NCBI GenBank assembly: GCA_029891345.1
Contig: CM056999.1
Span: 29,609,418 to 29,673,417, forward strand
DNA from: Dryococelus australis
Taxonomy: Eukaryota; Arthropoda; Insecta; Phasmatodea; Phasmatidae
Length of the DNA: 64,000 bases
Direction: 5' to 3'
Under the pieces are notes generated by a model. The model was given only the letters and a program-made list of their open reading frames with translations, made no database searches and was not told where the DNA came from. The position numbers were made by a program, and so were the translations under genes. Shown in pieces: positions 35,580-47,049 of this stretch. How positions within the stretch are numbered: the stretch's first letter is position 1; each line of letters begins with the position of its first letter.

Positions 35580-36916
35580 TGATGACGACAGCGCAGGTTG
35601 TAGGAGGGAATGGGTGGTCTCACCGGTGACAATGGGACATTGGGAGGGGAAACTTTTGTTGCTTTTCTATGGGTGTGTGGTGAGGCAGGATCTGGGGTCA
35701 TCGTAGCTGGAGGTCCTGGCTTCTTCTTGAGTGGAGGCATGGGTGAAGGCAGCTTACGTGGTCTCCTGCGAGGACGATCTTGATCATCAGTTGCAGAGGC
35801 AGGTAGTGTAGCTGGACCCGTGTACTGCTTCACTCTATTCACATGGACGATAACTGAGAGGAAGGGCAGCTGAAGCTTAAGGGTGACTGGAGAACCCACC
35901 TCTATAACTAGATACGGTCCTTTCCATGCTTGCTAGAACTTCTTAACTTGATTCTTCTTCAACACTGGATTGCTCAGGTACATAAGATCACCAACTTTAT
36001 ACTGCCTGTTGACTGCCTTTGTTGCGAACTGCAGGAGGTACAGTCAGGTGTTCATAAGAAGTGGATATCTTCATGTCATGCACAACTTCATAAGGACTCA
36101 GTTGGGTACTGGTATGAACTTGGCTATTGTATGCTGTAAACGTAGGCCAAGTATACATCCCATCATCATGTCGGCTGCTTACATATTGGCTGATCATCTT
36201 GGCAATTGTCCGATGCACGCACTTGGTTCTGCCATTTCCTTGTGGATGTCCTGGGGTTGTTCTAAACTTTTTTACTCGCAACAGCTGACACAACTGCGTC
36301 GTGAGCTCTGACACAAAATTTGTTCCTTGGTCTGTGATAATTGAATCTGGCATACCAAATTTCAATATCCAGTCAAACACAAATGTTCGAGCTACGGTTT
36401 CAGCTGTTTCGTAAGGGGGAGGCTTCATAACCAGATATCTGGAGAAGTGATCAATAATTGTCAAGATGTATTGGTTACCAGTTGCTGTTTTTGGCATAGG
36501 CCCTATAATGTCTAGACCTAGTCTCTGAAAAGGTTGCTCGGTTTCTGGCAGCTCAACAAGTGTAGCTCGAGATTTCCCTTGGGTAGTTCGGTGATTACAA
36601 GAAACACAATTTTGCACATAGTAGTCTACTGACTGTTTACAATTTTTCCACCAATATCTCTCAGCAACCTTGCAATTTGTAGCTTTTTTACCTCGGTGAC
36701 CAGTATACACTGAATCATTACATTCCTTTAAAATTTTATCCTGCTGAGACCTAGGGACGACCAGTCTAAGTCCAAACGCGTTTCCCTAAACAGAAGACCA
36801 TCTTGTTCAATGAACTTCGACTGCTGTCGGAAAAGCTGACACTCCTCGTCATTTTGTTGTTTGGCGCTCATATTTTCCTTTGTGCTAGCTTCTATCAAAC
36901 GTACTTGTCTACTCAT
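35576..36916 (-). pseudogene. Element C integrase and Pro-rich C-terminus
   Basis: Zinc region: HRGKKATNC with CVSCNHR near 36600 (HHCC type). The core contains LGLDIIGPMP (first Asp), IITDQGTNFVSELT (second Asp, about 36320) and the H-P-Q-G-N-G-R-x-K segment, where the catalytic Glu position reads Lys or Cys (GNGRTKCVHRTI) rather than GxxERxxR. The frame 35576-35899 has the VHVNRVKQYTGP end typical of Ty3 integrases and a Pro/Arg-rich tail with DRPRRRPRKLP. A frameshift near 35900-36000 separates them. The stop TGA overlaps the env start. Confidence 0.8.
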
Positions 36917-37156
36917 GCAGTCTGCATTCCCGTGCTTTCTACCTGGGCGATGCTAAATCTTGTAAACATACGTGCTCAACTGTAAGGACCAACATATTAG
37001 TCTACCACTAGGATCCTTCAGACCCAATATCCAACTGAAATCTGGGTAAGCAGGAACTGGAGAGGTCTTTTGTACTTTTTTCGAGGCAATAAAAGACTGT
37101 TCACACTTATCTGTCCACACAAATTTTATGTCCTTTTTAAGTAAACTGCTCAGTGG
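36917..37156 (-). pseudogene. Element C RNase H with its core deleted
   Basis: The minus strand reads PAYPDFSWILGLKDPSGR across about 37010-37060. PAYPDFS is the strand before the first RNase H Asp and LGLKDPSGR lies after the last part of the core, so the catalytic region between them is missing. RPGRKHGNADCMSR (about 36905-36950) marks the normal end of RNase H. The join keeps the flanking motifs readable. Confidence 0.75.
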
Positions 37157-37887
37157 TCATGCAATGATAGCATAGTTATTTATGAAACAATGGTAATAAT
37201 TGCATGAGCCAAGAAAACTTTGTAATTCCTTTACATTTGTGGGACTCAGGTAAAACTGAACTGTTTCAACCAATTTTGGGTCTGGACTTTCTTCTGAAGA
37301 ACCAATGACATGCTCAAGATAACGGACTTCACTTACGGGCAAATGGCATTTCTCTAGGGATAAGGACAAATTAGCCTTCTCCAACCTGTCAGAAACTCAT
37401 CTATGTCTTTACTGAATATTATCACATCATCAATGTAAACCATGCATTGAGTAGGAGTGAAGCCTCTTAACACACTCTCCATGAGCTTCTGAAAAGTGGC
37501 AGGACCATTAATCAGGCCATAAGAAAGACAAACATACTTGTACACACCTGTAGTAGTGGTGAACGAAGTTTTAGCTTGATCATCAGGATGAACTTCTATC
37601 TGATGATACCCACTGGTAAGATCAACTACTGAGAATATTTTGCACTGACCAAAATTATCTAGAGAATCTACTATATTAGGCAATGGGTAGATGTCAGGAG
37701 TAGTAATTGCATTTAAAGGGTGACAGTCCACACAAAAACAATAGTTTGCATCTCCAGTTTCAAATTTCTTTCTGACTATAATAGGAAAATCCCAAGGAAG
37801 ATCACTTGGCTCTTGTGGCACAATGAATTCCGGCTGAAGCTGTTCTTCTATCATGTCTTGTACTAGCATTTGCTGATGAAAGGGCAC
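37157..37887 (-). pseudogene. Element C reverse transcriptase
   Basis: The long frame 37354-37887 includes PSDLPWDFPIIVRKK, FCVDCHPLNAITTPDIYPLP, VVDLTSGYHQIEVHPDD (first Asp), YGLINGPATFQKLM and YIDD (37426-37437, catalytic pair intact). After a frameshift near 37380, thumb/connection sequence follows (LEKCHLPVSEVRYLEHVIGS, ELQSFLGSCNYYHCFI). Domain order and spacing are normal for Ty3. Confidence 0.9.
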
Positions 37888-37926
37888 ACAATTTGGTTTT
37901 GTAGAGATAGGCTTGTGATCTCCTGT

Positions 37927-38511
37927 TTATATCCTGTGTTGGACCAAAGGAATGACAGGCAAATTTTTCTTCTCTCTAAAAATATGCTGATATTCCTTCA
38001 ACAATGACTCTAGTAACTGCTTATCTTCTCCTAACAAATTACTTAATTTACCTGTTAAATCTAGCTCAGAATCACTTGTAACAACTTGACCACACAACTT
38101 CATGTTTTGCAAGCTTCTTAACTGATTCATGTTTTCACTGACGTCAGACTCGCCTACATCACAAGGACAAGAACAGATGTCTCCCTTCTCTAGCAGCTCC
38201 AACACTGCTACCTGGATACCCTGAGGAATTTCTACCATAGCCCTACTCATGTTCACAGGCACTTCTATTTTTTCTTCATGAGGCATAACTTTAGTGACAC
38301 TTCTAGCAACATAACAGTGTTGATTACTCAACACATCACATTCACGAGCAGGTTCTACTAGTATAGTGCAGTTATTTTCCACATTAACACTTGGGAGAGA
38401 AACCATATTGCTGACTATTTTTCCTGTACATGGTGGTATTTTCTCGGCAGCTACTAAATGTACTGGGGACTGAGTAACCGTAACTGGAGAGGCTGGGTCA
38501 TGTGATCCCAT
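37927..38511 (-). pseudogene. Element C protease-RT linker
   Basis: A continuous 194-codon frame links protease and RT. It has alternating strands typical of the region after retropepsin in insect Ty3 Pol (TILVEPARE, NMSRAMVEIPQGIQVAVLEL) and ends with helices (LLGEDKQLLESLLKEYQHIF) leading to the RT start. Not an independent gene; part of Pol. Confidence 0.7.
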
Positions 38512-38711
38512 GCGGCAGTCCTTTACTCATGATGTCGGCCCATCAGTGCACTGGCCTAGGGAGTACAATTTATTTCCCAGTTGCAGGGGCTCTGTTTTGC
38601 TACATTTACAAGTGATCGGTATTGTTTCAGAAAATCTAGCCGGATTATTCTATCATAACGAGTGCAGTTACTATGTGCGACCTGCACACACATTTCATAG
38701 GCAGTGTTACC

Positions 38712-38936
38712 TTACTGTATGTTTAAAACGATTTCTCCCAAATTCTTTAACTTGTGACCCGAAAGACCAGACACAACAAATTTTGGTTCTTGGAGACACT
38801 GTGAATCTAAGTCTCCAACAACATGTTGCCACATCAGTGATACTTGAGTGTCAATATCTATTAACAACTTGAGTGGTGTATCTCTGTGAGTTACACTTAC
38901 TGTCAAATTATTTAAGTCATTGCCAGACACTGTCAC
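38712..38936 (-). pseudogene. Element C aspartic protease, altered active site
   Basis: The frame includes PLKLLIDIDTQVSLM (38841-38880) where LLIDTGAQVSL would be typical: the first Asp is present but the Thr and Gly of D-T-G are replaced. VVSGLSGHKLKNLGEIVLNI matches the downstream retropepsin strands. Probably inactive. Confidence 0.7.
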
Positions 38937-39059
38937 AGGTATGCACTTTACATGGGACTGTGACTCGTGGCTAGTCCAGTCCCGGGACTGTTTAACTTAC
39001 CATGCTTGTCAATAGGAGCATATGATACCTTGCTAGGTTACCCTTTTCTGGACACTATT

Positions 39060-39952
39060 TTACAAAATGTCGTATCTGGCTACACTAAAACATGCTTTTG
39101 CCCTCTTGCTGCAATCCTTTATCTTGTGACCTACCTTGTGGCAAAAGAAACATTTGTCTCCATTACGCTCAACTGCAAACACTGACTTATCAGAAGATTT
39201 AACCGAGGTGTCTTGCTCTTTACCAGGTCGCTTGTCAGTTTTGACTACGTTTATTGCTGATTCTAGGGCCTCTTTAAAAGTTTGTTGGCGCAAAATATGT
39301 GTAAACTTGCCTACTTCACCTTTCAAACCATTCAAGAAAGCATAGAGAGCCCGTTGGTCAGCCTCATACTTGACCGCCTCATTTAGCTCATCGTTGGAAC
39401 CTAATTCATGTGTGTTAGCATTAATTTTGTGTATCCTGTCTGTGAATTCCTCTACAGACTCGTATTGTCCAAAATTTTAAGGCCACTCAGTTGTTCCCGA
39501 TAAAAACGAGTGGTGTGTTTCCTGCCAAAATTTTCTTCTAGATGCTTTTAAAGCTCCTCATAATTTTCGACCTCTTGGCAAGCACTGTCAGCAAAAATAA
39601 AATCTAATGCTTCACCTGCGAGTCTGAGCTTTACAAATGCTAATTACTCATTTTCCAACCAGCTACAAACATTAGCAGCCTGTTCATTCTTAATAAAAAA
39701 TACTCTAACATTGTCTTCTGGCTTGCCACTAAATACTGGGATGTTGGGTAGCAACATGAAATTTCTGACATGCATTGGTACACTACCAGACAAATCTGAC
39801 CTGTCCCCTTTTAAATTTACTGGCGTACTTGTTACTTGTCTCTTGAGGTCTGAATTTTCACACTCTAAACCTTTCAGTCTATATGTTAGGTTATTTAACG
39901 CTGCTTGTAGGTCAAGCAGCCTTCTACCTTCTACAGTCACTTTAGAGGTCAT
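39060..39952 (-). pseudogene. Element C gag with CCHC knuckle
   Basis: Likely start at 39952 (MTSKVTVEGRRLLDL), then a coiled coil (LQAALNNLTYRLKGLECENSD) and the typical N-terminal capsid phrase LPNIPVFSGKPEDNVRVFF. The C-terminal frame 39060-39335 carries capsid helices (FKEALESAINVVKT) and a knuckle CFFCHKVGHKIKDC (39116-39160; C-x2-C-x4-H-x4-C). Frameshifts and a stop occur in 39336-39650. Confidence 0.8.
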
Positions 39953-40462
39953 TGTGACAAGTGCCGTACAAAGAAATAAAATGTTGTTGAACATCTCATC
40001 TTAACTTCAGCGATGCGGCGCAACAAACAGCAGAGCAACTCCCGGTGGACATGAAGATAGCGGCTGTTACTACTCTCAGTGATGCGTCGGCGTGATAACT
40101 TCATTATCATCGCTCCGCAAAAGGTGAGATGGCAGTGGCACTCAGATGACGACAGCGGCACAGTACAGAACAGCGCAATGAAGGCCTTAGCTGCTCTTCT
40201 CGCGGCACGGATGCTTGAAGTATGCTGTTCTCACGGATGCACTACAGAAGTCCAGAATCATGAACATGGACACAAAATGTTCATGAGTTTGACTCACATC
40301 TTTAGCAATCCCAACACGTCAATGCACGTAGTTCACACAAATTCCTTGCCACAGTCATTTTGCGCAACGTACGTCAACATTAATGTCAAAATACCGGCTT
40401 CCAAACTGCAGATTCCATTGTACGCAATAACGTATCGTAATTACCGGCAAACGGTTAGGCGG

Positions 40463-40483
40463 CATCCCACTTCTGACACCAGA
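40463..40483 (-). promoter_or_regulatory. Element C primer binding site
   Basis: The minus strand reads TGGTGTCAGAAGTGGGATGC directly beside the LTR. TGGTGTCAGAAGTGGGA is a well-known primer site form of Ty3 elements in animals. The distance to gag (about 510 bp) is a normal leader. Confidence 0.8.
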
Positions 40484-40484
40484 A

Positions 40485-40935
40485 AAGCTCGTAAGTGTTA
40501 TTTTAACAGAGACAAGTAAAGTATGGGATGAATACCACCTGATATTTTATTTCACCCAATACGTGTACACACGTTACAATATCACTGTGTTACTAGGCAC
40601 AGAGCATCATAGCGGTATAGAACCACTGTTCACGCATCAGCGGTGGGCACCGGCATACACACACGACTAGCCTCCCCGGCTTCAACTCTACAACTCACTG
40701 CCTGCCTGCCTACTGGCTCGCCAGGGGCCAGCATACGTAACACACTAAGACGCGACTGTCCAACTTCCACTCTACAGAACTGACTAGCGTGGCCGGAAGT
40801 TCTGCATGCCTGCGTGCCCACTGCTCCGCTGGCACTTATACAACACATCGTGTTGCAGTGCTTCCTCCATGGCGTGCACTCTATACTCGGTGCCTCGTAT
40901 GCTGCATACCCTTGGTGCAACGTACATTACCTTAC
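40485..40935 (-). repeat. Element C 5' LTR
   Basis: Inferred from the PBS at its inner edge and TGTAAGGTAATGTACG at its outer edge on the minus strand. A TATA-like TGTATAAGTG is at about 40833-40843 on the minus strand. No second copy exists in the window, so the ends are not confirmed by comparison. Confidence 0.6.
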
Positions 40936-41644
40936 AATTGCAAGTTAATCACAAAAAAATAAATTAAAAACATACATATACGACCTATGGTCTAAAGTTA
41001 ATACTAAGGCTGGTACACATCTTTGAAGTTGGACTTAAAACGCTTGGTTATTGCAAATATTTGAGATTACATTTAAGATGGAACACAGATAGTCTGGATA
41101 ATAATTAACTGAGCAAAGATCTTCAAACATCACAACACCACAACACCTGTCGCTTTCATCACATTATTTCATGGAATTAATCACTGTTAATACCCCTATT
41201 TTGAACTAACTTCCATATCACTGTACCATATTTGGGATTGAAAAGATAGATTATTAAACCTCATGTCACAATTAACAAAAACGTTGCCTTGTGTAAATAC
41301 CTTAAGCATCACCATTTTTGTGTAGGCCCTAATTCATGCTTTACTATCAAAATAATGTTTACCAATAGGCCCTACCTGGCAGGTGGGGCATGCCCAATAC
41401 CCAATATAACACTAGCTATTAAATGAAGGAGAAGATTCCAGAGAGAGGTACATTTCAGTGGTACTGTCATAAACTTTTTCTTCAGTTACAACTTAAAAAA
41501 TGTTTACCTCCTTTAGAATTCATTCGAGACAATAGGTTATATATATATAAACTTCTTTTTCCATGATTAACCTACAGCCGAAATATGTTTTGTTGAATTT
41601 AGACAAATGGTGGACATATATTATAAAGTTTTGTTTGCTCATAG
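40936..41644 (+). other. Copine intron, plain sequence
   Basis: AT-rich, no gene or repeat recognised; ends with the acceptor TTTGCTCATAG before the exon at 41645. Confidence 0.5.
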
Positions 41645-41770
41645 GTACACCTACTTTACCACTTTGAAGAACAACAGTTGTTGAGGTTTGCAGTCTATGA
41701 TGTTGACACCAATGACCCAAGCCTTGACAAACAAGACTTCCTGGGCTGTTGTGAAACAACTCTTGGACAG
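41645..41770 (+). CDS. Copine exon: C2A domain, third calcium loop
   Basis: A 126 bp exon, phase 0 at both ends, with acceptor TCATAG and donor CAG|GTATGA. It encodes VHLLYHFEEQQLLRFAVYDV and then DTNDPSLDKQDFLGCCETTL-GQ. YHFEE-x-Q-x-LRFAVYD is a hallmark of copine C2A, and D-V-D followed by D-F-L-G holds the loop 3 Asp residues. It joins in frame to the exon ending at 29134 and, after a 90 bp intron, to the exon at 41861. Confidence 0.93.
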
Positions 41771-41860
41771 GTATGACTTTCCTCATTCATAAACCTACAT
41801 TGTGTTTTAACAATGGTCTAATATTGTGAATTAATATGTTGCATTGTTGTTGTGTATCAG

Positions 41861-42015
41861 ATTGTTTCATCTGGGAAATTAACTCTCCCCTTGGTGGGAA
41901 TGCCCTCTAATAAAGGCGAGTTAATTGTAAGTGTAGAGGAACTGTCTGCTTGTAAAGATGAAGTGATACTCCAGTTTCACGGCAGAGGCTTAGATCGCAT
42001 GGATTGGTTCGGCAG
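41861..42015 (+). CDS. Copine exon: C2A-C2B junction
   Basis: A 155 bp exon entering in phase 0 and leaving in phase 2, with acceptor TGTATCAG and donor GGCAG|GTGTGG. It encodes IVSSGKLTLPLVGMPSNKGE, the end of C2A, then LIVSVEELSACKDEVILQFH and GRGLDRMDWFG, the start of C2B with the first Asp of its loop 1. The SDPF of that loop is on the next exon at 49298. Confidence 0.93.
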
Positions 42016-42873
42016 GTGTGGCATTATTTGGCAAGTTGCTCTCCTTCTTTTTTTCTCTACTTATTAATGTAGTCAGTATAAACTATTAAAATTATTATAA
42101 TTATTTCTAATTATTTAAAAATTTTGTTTGTTTTGATGTTTTTATCAAGTTATTTTGCATTGCATGTACAAAATTGTCATAGGTTTTTACTATTTGTAGT
42201 GCATGTCTACAATCTGTAGTATGAATTTATATGTTTTTAAAATTAAACATATCTCTATGTTGGATATAAACAATTAAAGAATCCATTAAGTTTGACTTAT
42301 TTTTGTGTATGTTTTGCACATAATAAAAAAAATTGGTAAATAATTTCTGGTATGTACTGTGTGATGAAATACTTAAGTCGGTTGAACTGGAATGTTCAGT
42401 TGATCAAACAAATAGTGATTTAGCACTAAAGAATATTACTTATTACGGAACTTAAGTAACAAAATATGCTCAGTGTAAGAATGCTTGAAAAGTTTGTCCT
42501 GTGCTGGCTGTATGTGAATGCTTATTAGTTCCTAATTACTGATATTTGGAATAATTCCAAATATACAAAATGTTAAAATTTAATTACTATTTGTACAAAG
42601 TAAAGGCAAATTGTATTTTTAACACGTAATTTATGAAAATGCAGGATTGTGCAATCAAACACTGCAACTGGGATAGTATTACATGCTTCTGTATATGCAA
42701 AGTAATCTGACCCAAGTTTTGCAAACCATCAATTTTAAATCTAAAATTTTAATAGGGAATTGCAATGTAATTGCTGTCTGAGTTACACATTGTAGTCTTC
42801 TAAGTAGCGTATAGTTCTTATTGTAAAAAAAAAAATATAGTCAGTGGCTGTTAATTTTAGCAAAGTTCTCTTA
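42016..42873 (+). other. Copine intron, plain sequence
   Basis: AT-rich intron start with no recognised feature up to the TTA duplication at 42871-42873. Confidence 0.5.
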
Positions 42874-44067
42874 TGTCCTGTTGCACCATGGAGGTTCAGC
42901 AATGATCTAGGTTCAAATACCGCTTTGTTCCTGGTTCAGCACATTTGGCTGTTGCACCATTGTGATCTGTGTGCTTAACTAAGATCAATTTGCACCTCAC
43001 CTTGAACAGTGCCTTTTGGCCACTCAGGAGGATGATCTCGGATCAAGTGCATACGAGTGCTTTATTTTAAAGTATCAAAGTTATATTGAAAAGCAATTTT
43101 GTTTTAAAAATGACACAAACATTCACATATTCCGTATTTAAGCTCTGTTAGGCACAAACATACATTTTAAGTCTTTATAAAGTGAACAGAGAAGAATAAA
43201 AAAGTCTTGTTTTTTATGTAGTTTATGTGAAGATAAAAGCACTGTAAAATAGTTTTATTTACTGGAAATAAACTTGGTAATATGTAAATCATTTAAAAAA
43301 GGATTTGGTTGGTTTTACTGTTGTATAATGTTAATGGAGAAATTTTACAAAGGCTTAAAGATGCAATGCATTTATTTAATTAAAGATGGTATTAATGTTT
43401 TGTCAAGAGAGAACGCAATTCATGCCGAACAAACAAAATGGAAAACTGGAAAAGCCATTCAGAATATCAGAAACTGTCCTAATTTTTCGCATGAGCAAAA
43501 TCTTGCTCACGAAAGAGCAGCCGTTGCCGACAAGTGCAGTTTGAAAATACGCCAACAGATAGTGCTAGCTACAATTGGTTTTTGGGAATACAGTACAACA
43601 TTATACACACTTGATTATTATTCAGTAAAATTCGTACAACAATTATTTTACTTAAAACAGATAAATCATTGCACCATCTAGTTCTATGTGCTCTACTTTC
43701 TTCAATGATATTGGTATTAAAAATAATGAAAAATGTGTGCAAAGAGTTTCAATCAAACAAAACAACTGAAACTGAAATTTTGCAGTGCATTATAGTAAAA
43801 AAATCCTAGTCTTAAGAGATAATGTCCACAAAACTTATTAAATATCTCCAAACTTAAAAATAAACAGTTGCATTATGACATCATGAAATGAGAGCCAATC
43901 ACAAACAGTGTTTCATCTCAATCCTAGTTTTGAGCAGAGATCAAGAGATCTACGATCGGTACTTGGCCGTTCACATTGGTGCAACGGAACTTGGATTAGA
44001 CTCAAGATTGTGTTTGAACCAACATCTTAGGATCTTGGTTCAGAGCTGTTAATGGTGCAACTGGGCA
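42874..44067. mobile_element. PIF/Harbinger-like DNA transposon, 1.2 kb
   Basis: Terminal inverted repeats TGTCCTGTTGCACCAT (42874-42889) and, reverse-complemented from the right end, TGCCCAGTTGCACCAT (44052-44067), 14 of 16 matching, with further subterminal similarity (AGGTTCA, GATC blocks). TTA directly flanks both ends (42871-42873; 44068-44070), the 3 bp duplication usual for PIF/Harbinger. The + frame 43274-43681 (135 codons; MQCIYLIKDGINVLSRENAI then HEQNLAHERAAVADKC) is open but I do not recognise it. Confidence 0.8.
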
Positions 44068-44070
44068 TTA

Positions 44071-45063
44071 GGCTTTCAGTATGGTTGTTACGTAATATGG
44101 TGAATAAGAGTGTAGCTATAAACATTTAATAATAAGCTGATCTGATCTGGTAAAGTCTTACTGTCTCCTTTTTATTTATTTTATTGGCCAGGCAAAAATA
44201 TCTCTGTCACCGCCGCCGACCCTCCTATGCCACAGAAATGGCGTGTGCCATGAGACCGGAGCCTTAGCTCCCATAACTCACTAGGTGTTTGTAAGAACAA
44301 TTACACCCCAACACTTGGTCTAATCATCATAGGGTCCGCGGCACTGGCCATGTCTGTAATTCTAGGGCACCAGACCCACATTTAGGCTGTTTTATATTTG
44401 TCGCCTATTTTATGTAAATTTACGTGTTGGTGTTGTCTGCGGGGGAGTGAGTGTATGTCGTGATGTCTGTTTAACCTGTTATTCTATTGTATGAAAGTGT
44501 GCTAGTTAATCTTGCATGTAGTGTGTGTTAGTGCAATACAATATAGTAGGAGGGGCCTTTGGGACCAGAGTTTGCCAGACTTTATTCGAAGCAGAGCCCC
44601 CCTCTCTTCCTCTCTTCAATGAGGATCGTCTTCTTCCCGATCAAAACAGACTATCAAATTCGTGCGTTGTTGTAAGTGATAGTGTTAGTAGCATATACAA
44701 CTATAAATTTTTTGTAATTATATTTTATAATGTTTAATAATAGCATATAAAACATTATATTTGTTATATTTTATTAATTTTAATTTGTTTTTGTCGTTTG
44801 TATTTTTTTTTTTTTTTTTAAATTTTTACTGTCATTATTTAAGTCAATATATTTTAATCTACTTTAATATTATCAAATCAAGCTAAGCTATGTTAAGTAA
44901 AATATAACTAAACTATATATGTTAACCCCCGACCCCTACCTCAACTGGCATGTGTGTGTCTCAACCTGGATGACGAGTTGTGGTTGGGGAAATTTCCCAC
45001 CTTTCCGAAATTCGTTGTTGGGGGAGGAGGGGAAAGGTTAACTACTGAATACAGGTTTGTTTA
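44071..45063 (+). other. Copine intron with a GC-richer insert
   Basis: The stretch 44185-44660 is clearly less AT-rich than its surroundings and may be an unrecognised retroposon; an internal T run sits at about 44801-44819. No gene is supported. Confidence 0.4.
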
Positions 45064-45240
45064 TACAATGGAATCTCTATCCATCGTTTCTCAGGCGACT
45101 GACAAAAAATTTTATATACATGTAGACTTTCAATCCGTGAGGTCTTGAAATGCAGGTAGATCAAAAATGGGATCACAGAAATGTTCCATGGATGTGGACT
45201 TTCAATCCATTTGTGTTCAATACATGGAGGTTCCACTATA
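45064..45240. mobile_element. Short pogo-type MITE
   Basis: Ends are inverted: left TACAATGGAATCTCTATCCAT and right (reverse complement) TATAGTGGAACCTCCATGTA, both starting with TA. ACTTTCAATCC occurs twice internally. At 177 bp it is a non-autonomous derivative of a pogo/Tigger-like element. Confidence 0.65.
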
Positions 45241-45739
45241 TGGTCCAAGACACTGGAGGAGGAGAGGTGAAAGTAATGGAAATAATATCTTAGGATAAAA
45301 AGAAACAGATTTTTGTTACAAAAGACTTTGACGTGACGTTTATTTCCTAAACTGGTTGCAAATTAACGTCATTATTACGACTCCAAAAATGAGCCAGCAA
45401 AGTGCTAGAGTTAAATATAGTTTTAATGGGCCAATTGATGTCAATAAAAATTTACTTCTGAAGACTTTTTATATGATTTGTTATATACCTAGCCTTGTTT
45501 AATTCTAGTTCATATTTGTATCATTTTCATAATGGAGTATTTATGTTAAAATGTTCGTACTCTGAAAAACATTTTATATCCTTGTTATGCAGAAGTTGAC
45601 ATTAATAACTTTATTTCATTATATTTTCTCATTTACACAACGGAGCATTCATGTTTTTATATATATACTATGAACATGTTTTCTATCGTTGTCATGCAGA
45701 AGTTAAGTAAGATTATTGAGGGCAATAAACCACTAGAAA

Positions 45740-46572
45740 ATTCTGAAATAAACACTGAATCTCAGTATAACCAAGGTCATTAGCGGGCACTGCAAAAGGG
45801 ATATCACTGCGACATGCAGAGGTGTGTGCGGCAGTCCTGTGTTTGTTGTTTGCCTGTAATTCTGAAATAAACACTGAATCTCAGTATAACCAAGGTCATT
45901 AGCGGGCACTGCAAAAGGGATATCACTGCGACATGCAGAGGTGTGTGCGGCAGTCCTGTGTTTGTTGTTTGCCTGTAATTCTGAAATAAACACTGAATCT
46001 CAGTATAACCAAGGTCATTAGCGGGCACTGCAAAAGGGATATCACTGCGACATGCAGAGGTGTGTGCGGCAGTCCTGTGTTTGTTGTTTGCCTGTAATTC
46101 TGAAATAAACACTGAATCTCAGTATAACCAAGGTCATTAGCGGGCACTGCAAAAGGGATATCACTGCGACATGCAGAGGTGTGTGCGGCAGTCCTGTGTT
46201 TGGTGTTTGCCTGTAATTCTGAAATAAACACTGAATCTCAGTATAACCAAGGTCATTAGCGGGCACTGCAAAAGGGATATCACTGCGACATGCAGAGGTG
46301 TGTGCGGCAGTCCTGTGTTTGTTGTTTGCCTGTAATTCTGAAATAAACACTGAATCTCAGTATAACCAAGGTCATTAGCGGGCACTGCAAAAGGGATATC
46401 ACTGCGACATGCAGAGGTGTGTGCGGCAGTCCTGTGTTTGTTGTTTGCCTGTAATTCTGAAATAAACACTGAATCTCAGTATAACCAAGGTCATTAGCGG
46501 GCACTGCAAAAGGGATATCACTGCGACATGCAGAGGTGTGTGCGGCAGTCCTGTGTTTGTTGTTTGCCTGTA
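45740..46572. repeat. 119 bp minisatellite, seven copies
   Basis: Copies start at 45740, 45859, 45978, 46097, 46216, 46335 and 46454. They are essentially identical; one visible variant is TGGTGTTTG at about 46200 in the fourth copy against TTGTTGTTTG elsewhere. Each copy holds TCTGAAATAAACACTGAATC, GGTCATTAGCGGGCACTGC and GGTGTGTGCGGCAGTCCTG. Because 119 is not a multiple of three, minus-strand frames cycle through all phases and stop every third copy, so the serial ORFs there are not genes. It is in copine intron 3. Confidence 0.95.
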
Positions 46573-46679
46573 ATTCAAAACATTCCATTGACTTGCCGCC
46601 ATCACTATCAACAACTGCTCTCTCCTTCACTTCCACTTGCTTGCGTGGAATAAAGCAGCAAGCACGTAACAATATGTTT

Positions 46680-47049
46680 TGAGTGTGCAGGTACCTTATT
46701 TTCAGAATTGGGGTTGTAAAAACATTTTAGCATTATGTGCTATATCTACAAAAACTATGTAACAGATTATAACTTAACTTTCTATACTGGCAGTATCTAT
46801 GACAATCATAGTGTGTGTGAATACACAACATTTTTATCCTCCTTTTATGAAGATTGTCAAATGAAAAAATTGACGTTTTATGCCAAATTTTTCCTGCAAG
46901 TAATGCTACAATAGTGTAAGTAAACTAACATGTTTGAGGGTTGGCAGGCCTTTTTTCAATGATTAATATAAAAATAAATCAGGTATATGTATGAAACATT
47001 TGAACAAAATTCAACCAAATTATGTATGCTAACAGTATTCGGTAGATAC
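46680..47049 (-). repeat. ~280 bp repeat family, inverted, left part
   Basis: The reverse complement matches the 3.3-4.4 kb array: 'actgccagtatagaaagttaagttataatctgtt' corresponds to 'accagcattgaaagttaagttgtaatttgtt' at 4350. It is interrupted at 47049 by a hAT element. Confidence 0.65.

Larger units (their letters stand above)
33748..40935 (-). mobile_element. Ty3/gypsy env-bearing element C, 3' LTR missing
   Basis: On the minus strand, from the right: 5' LTR (40485-40935), PBS, leader, gag, CCHC knuckle, protease, RT, a truncated RNase H, integrase, env. Env runs into a poly-G (minus strand) tract at 33766-33783 and no 3' LTR follows. It lies in the copine intron between the exons at 29134 and 41645, opposite to the gene. 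Gene order and motifs place it with insect env-bearing Metaviridae. Many frames are long, so it is younger than A, but it has clear lesions. Confidence 0.85.

Noticed and set aside
45740-46572. CRISPR-like array
   Set aside because: The repeats are directly contiguous with no variable spacers, and the window is eukaryotic.
45733-46672. Series of near-identical ~102-residue minus-strand ORFs, possible repeat protein
   Set aside because: They are the same 119 bp unit read through all three phases; the ORFs shift by exactly 119 bp and stop in each third copy. This is a minisatellite, not a gene.
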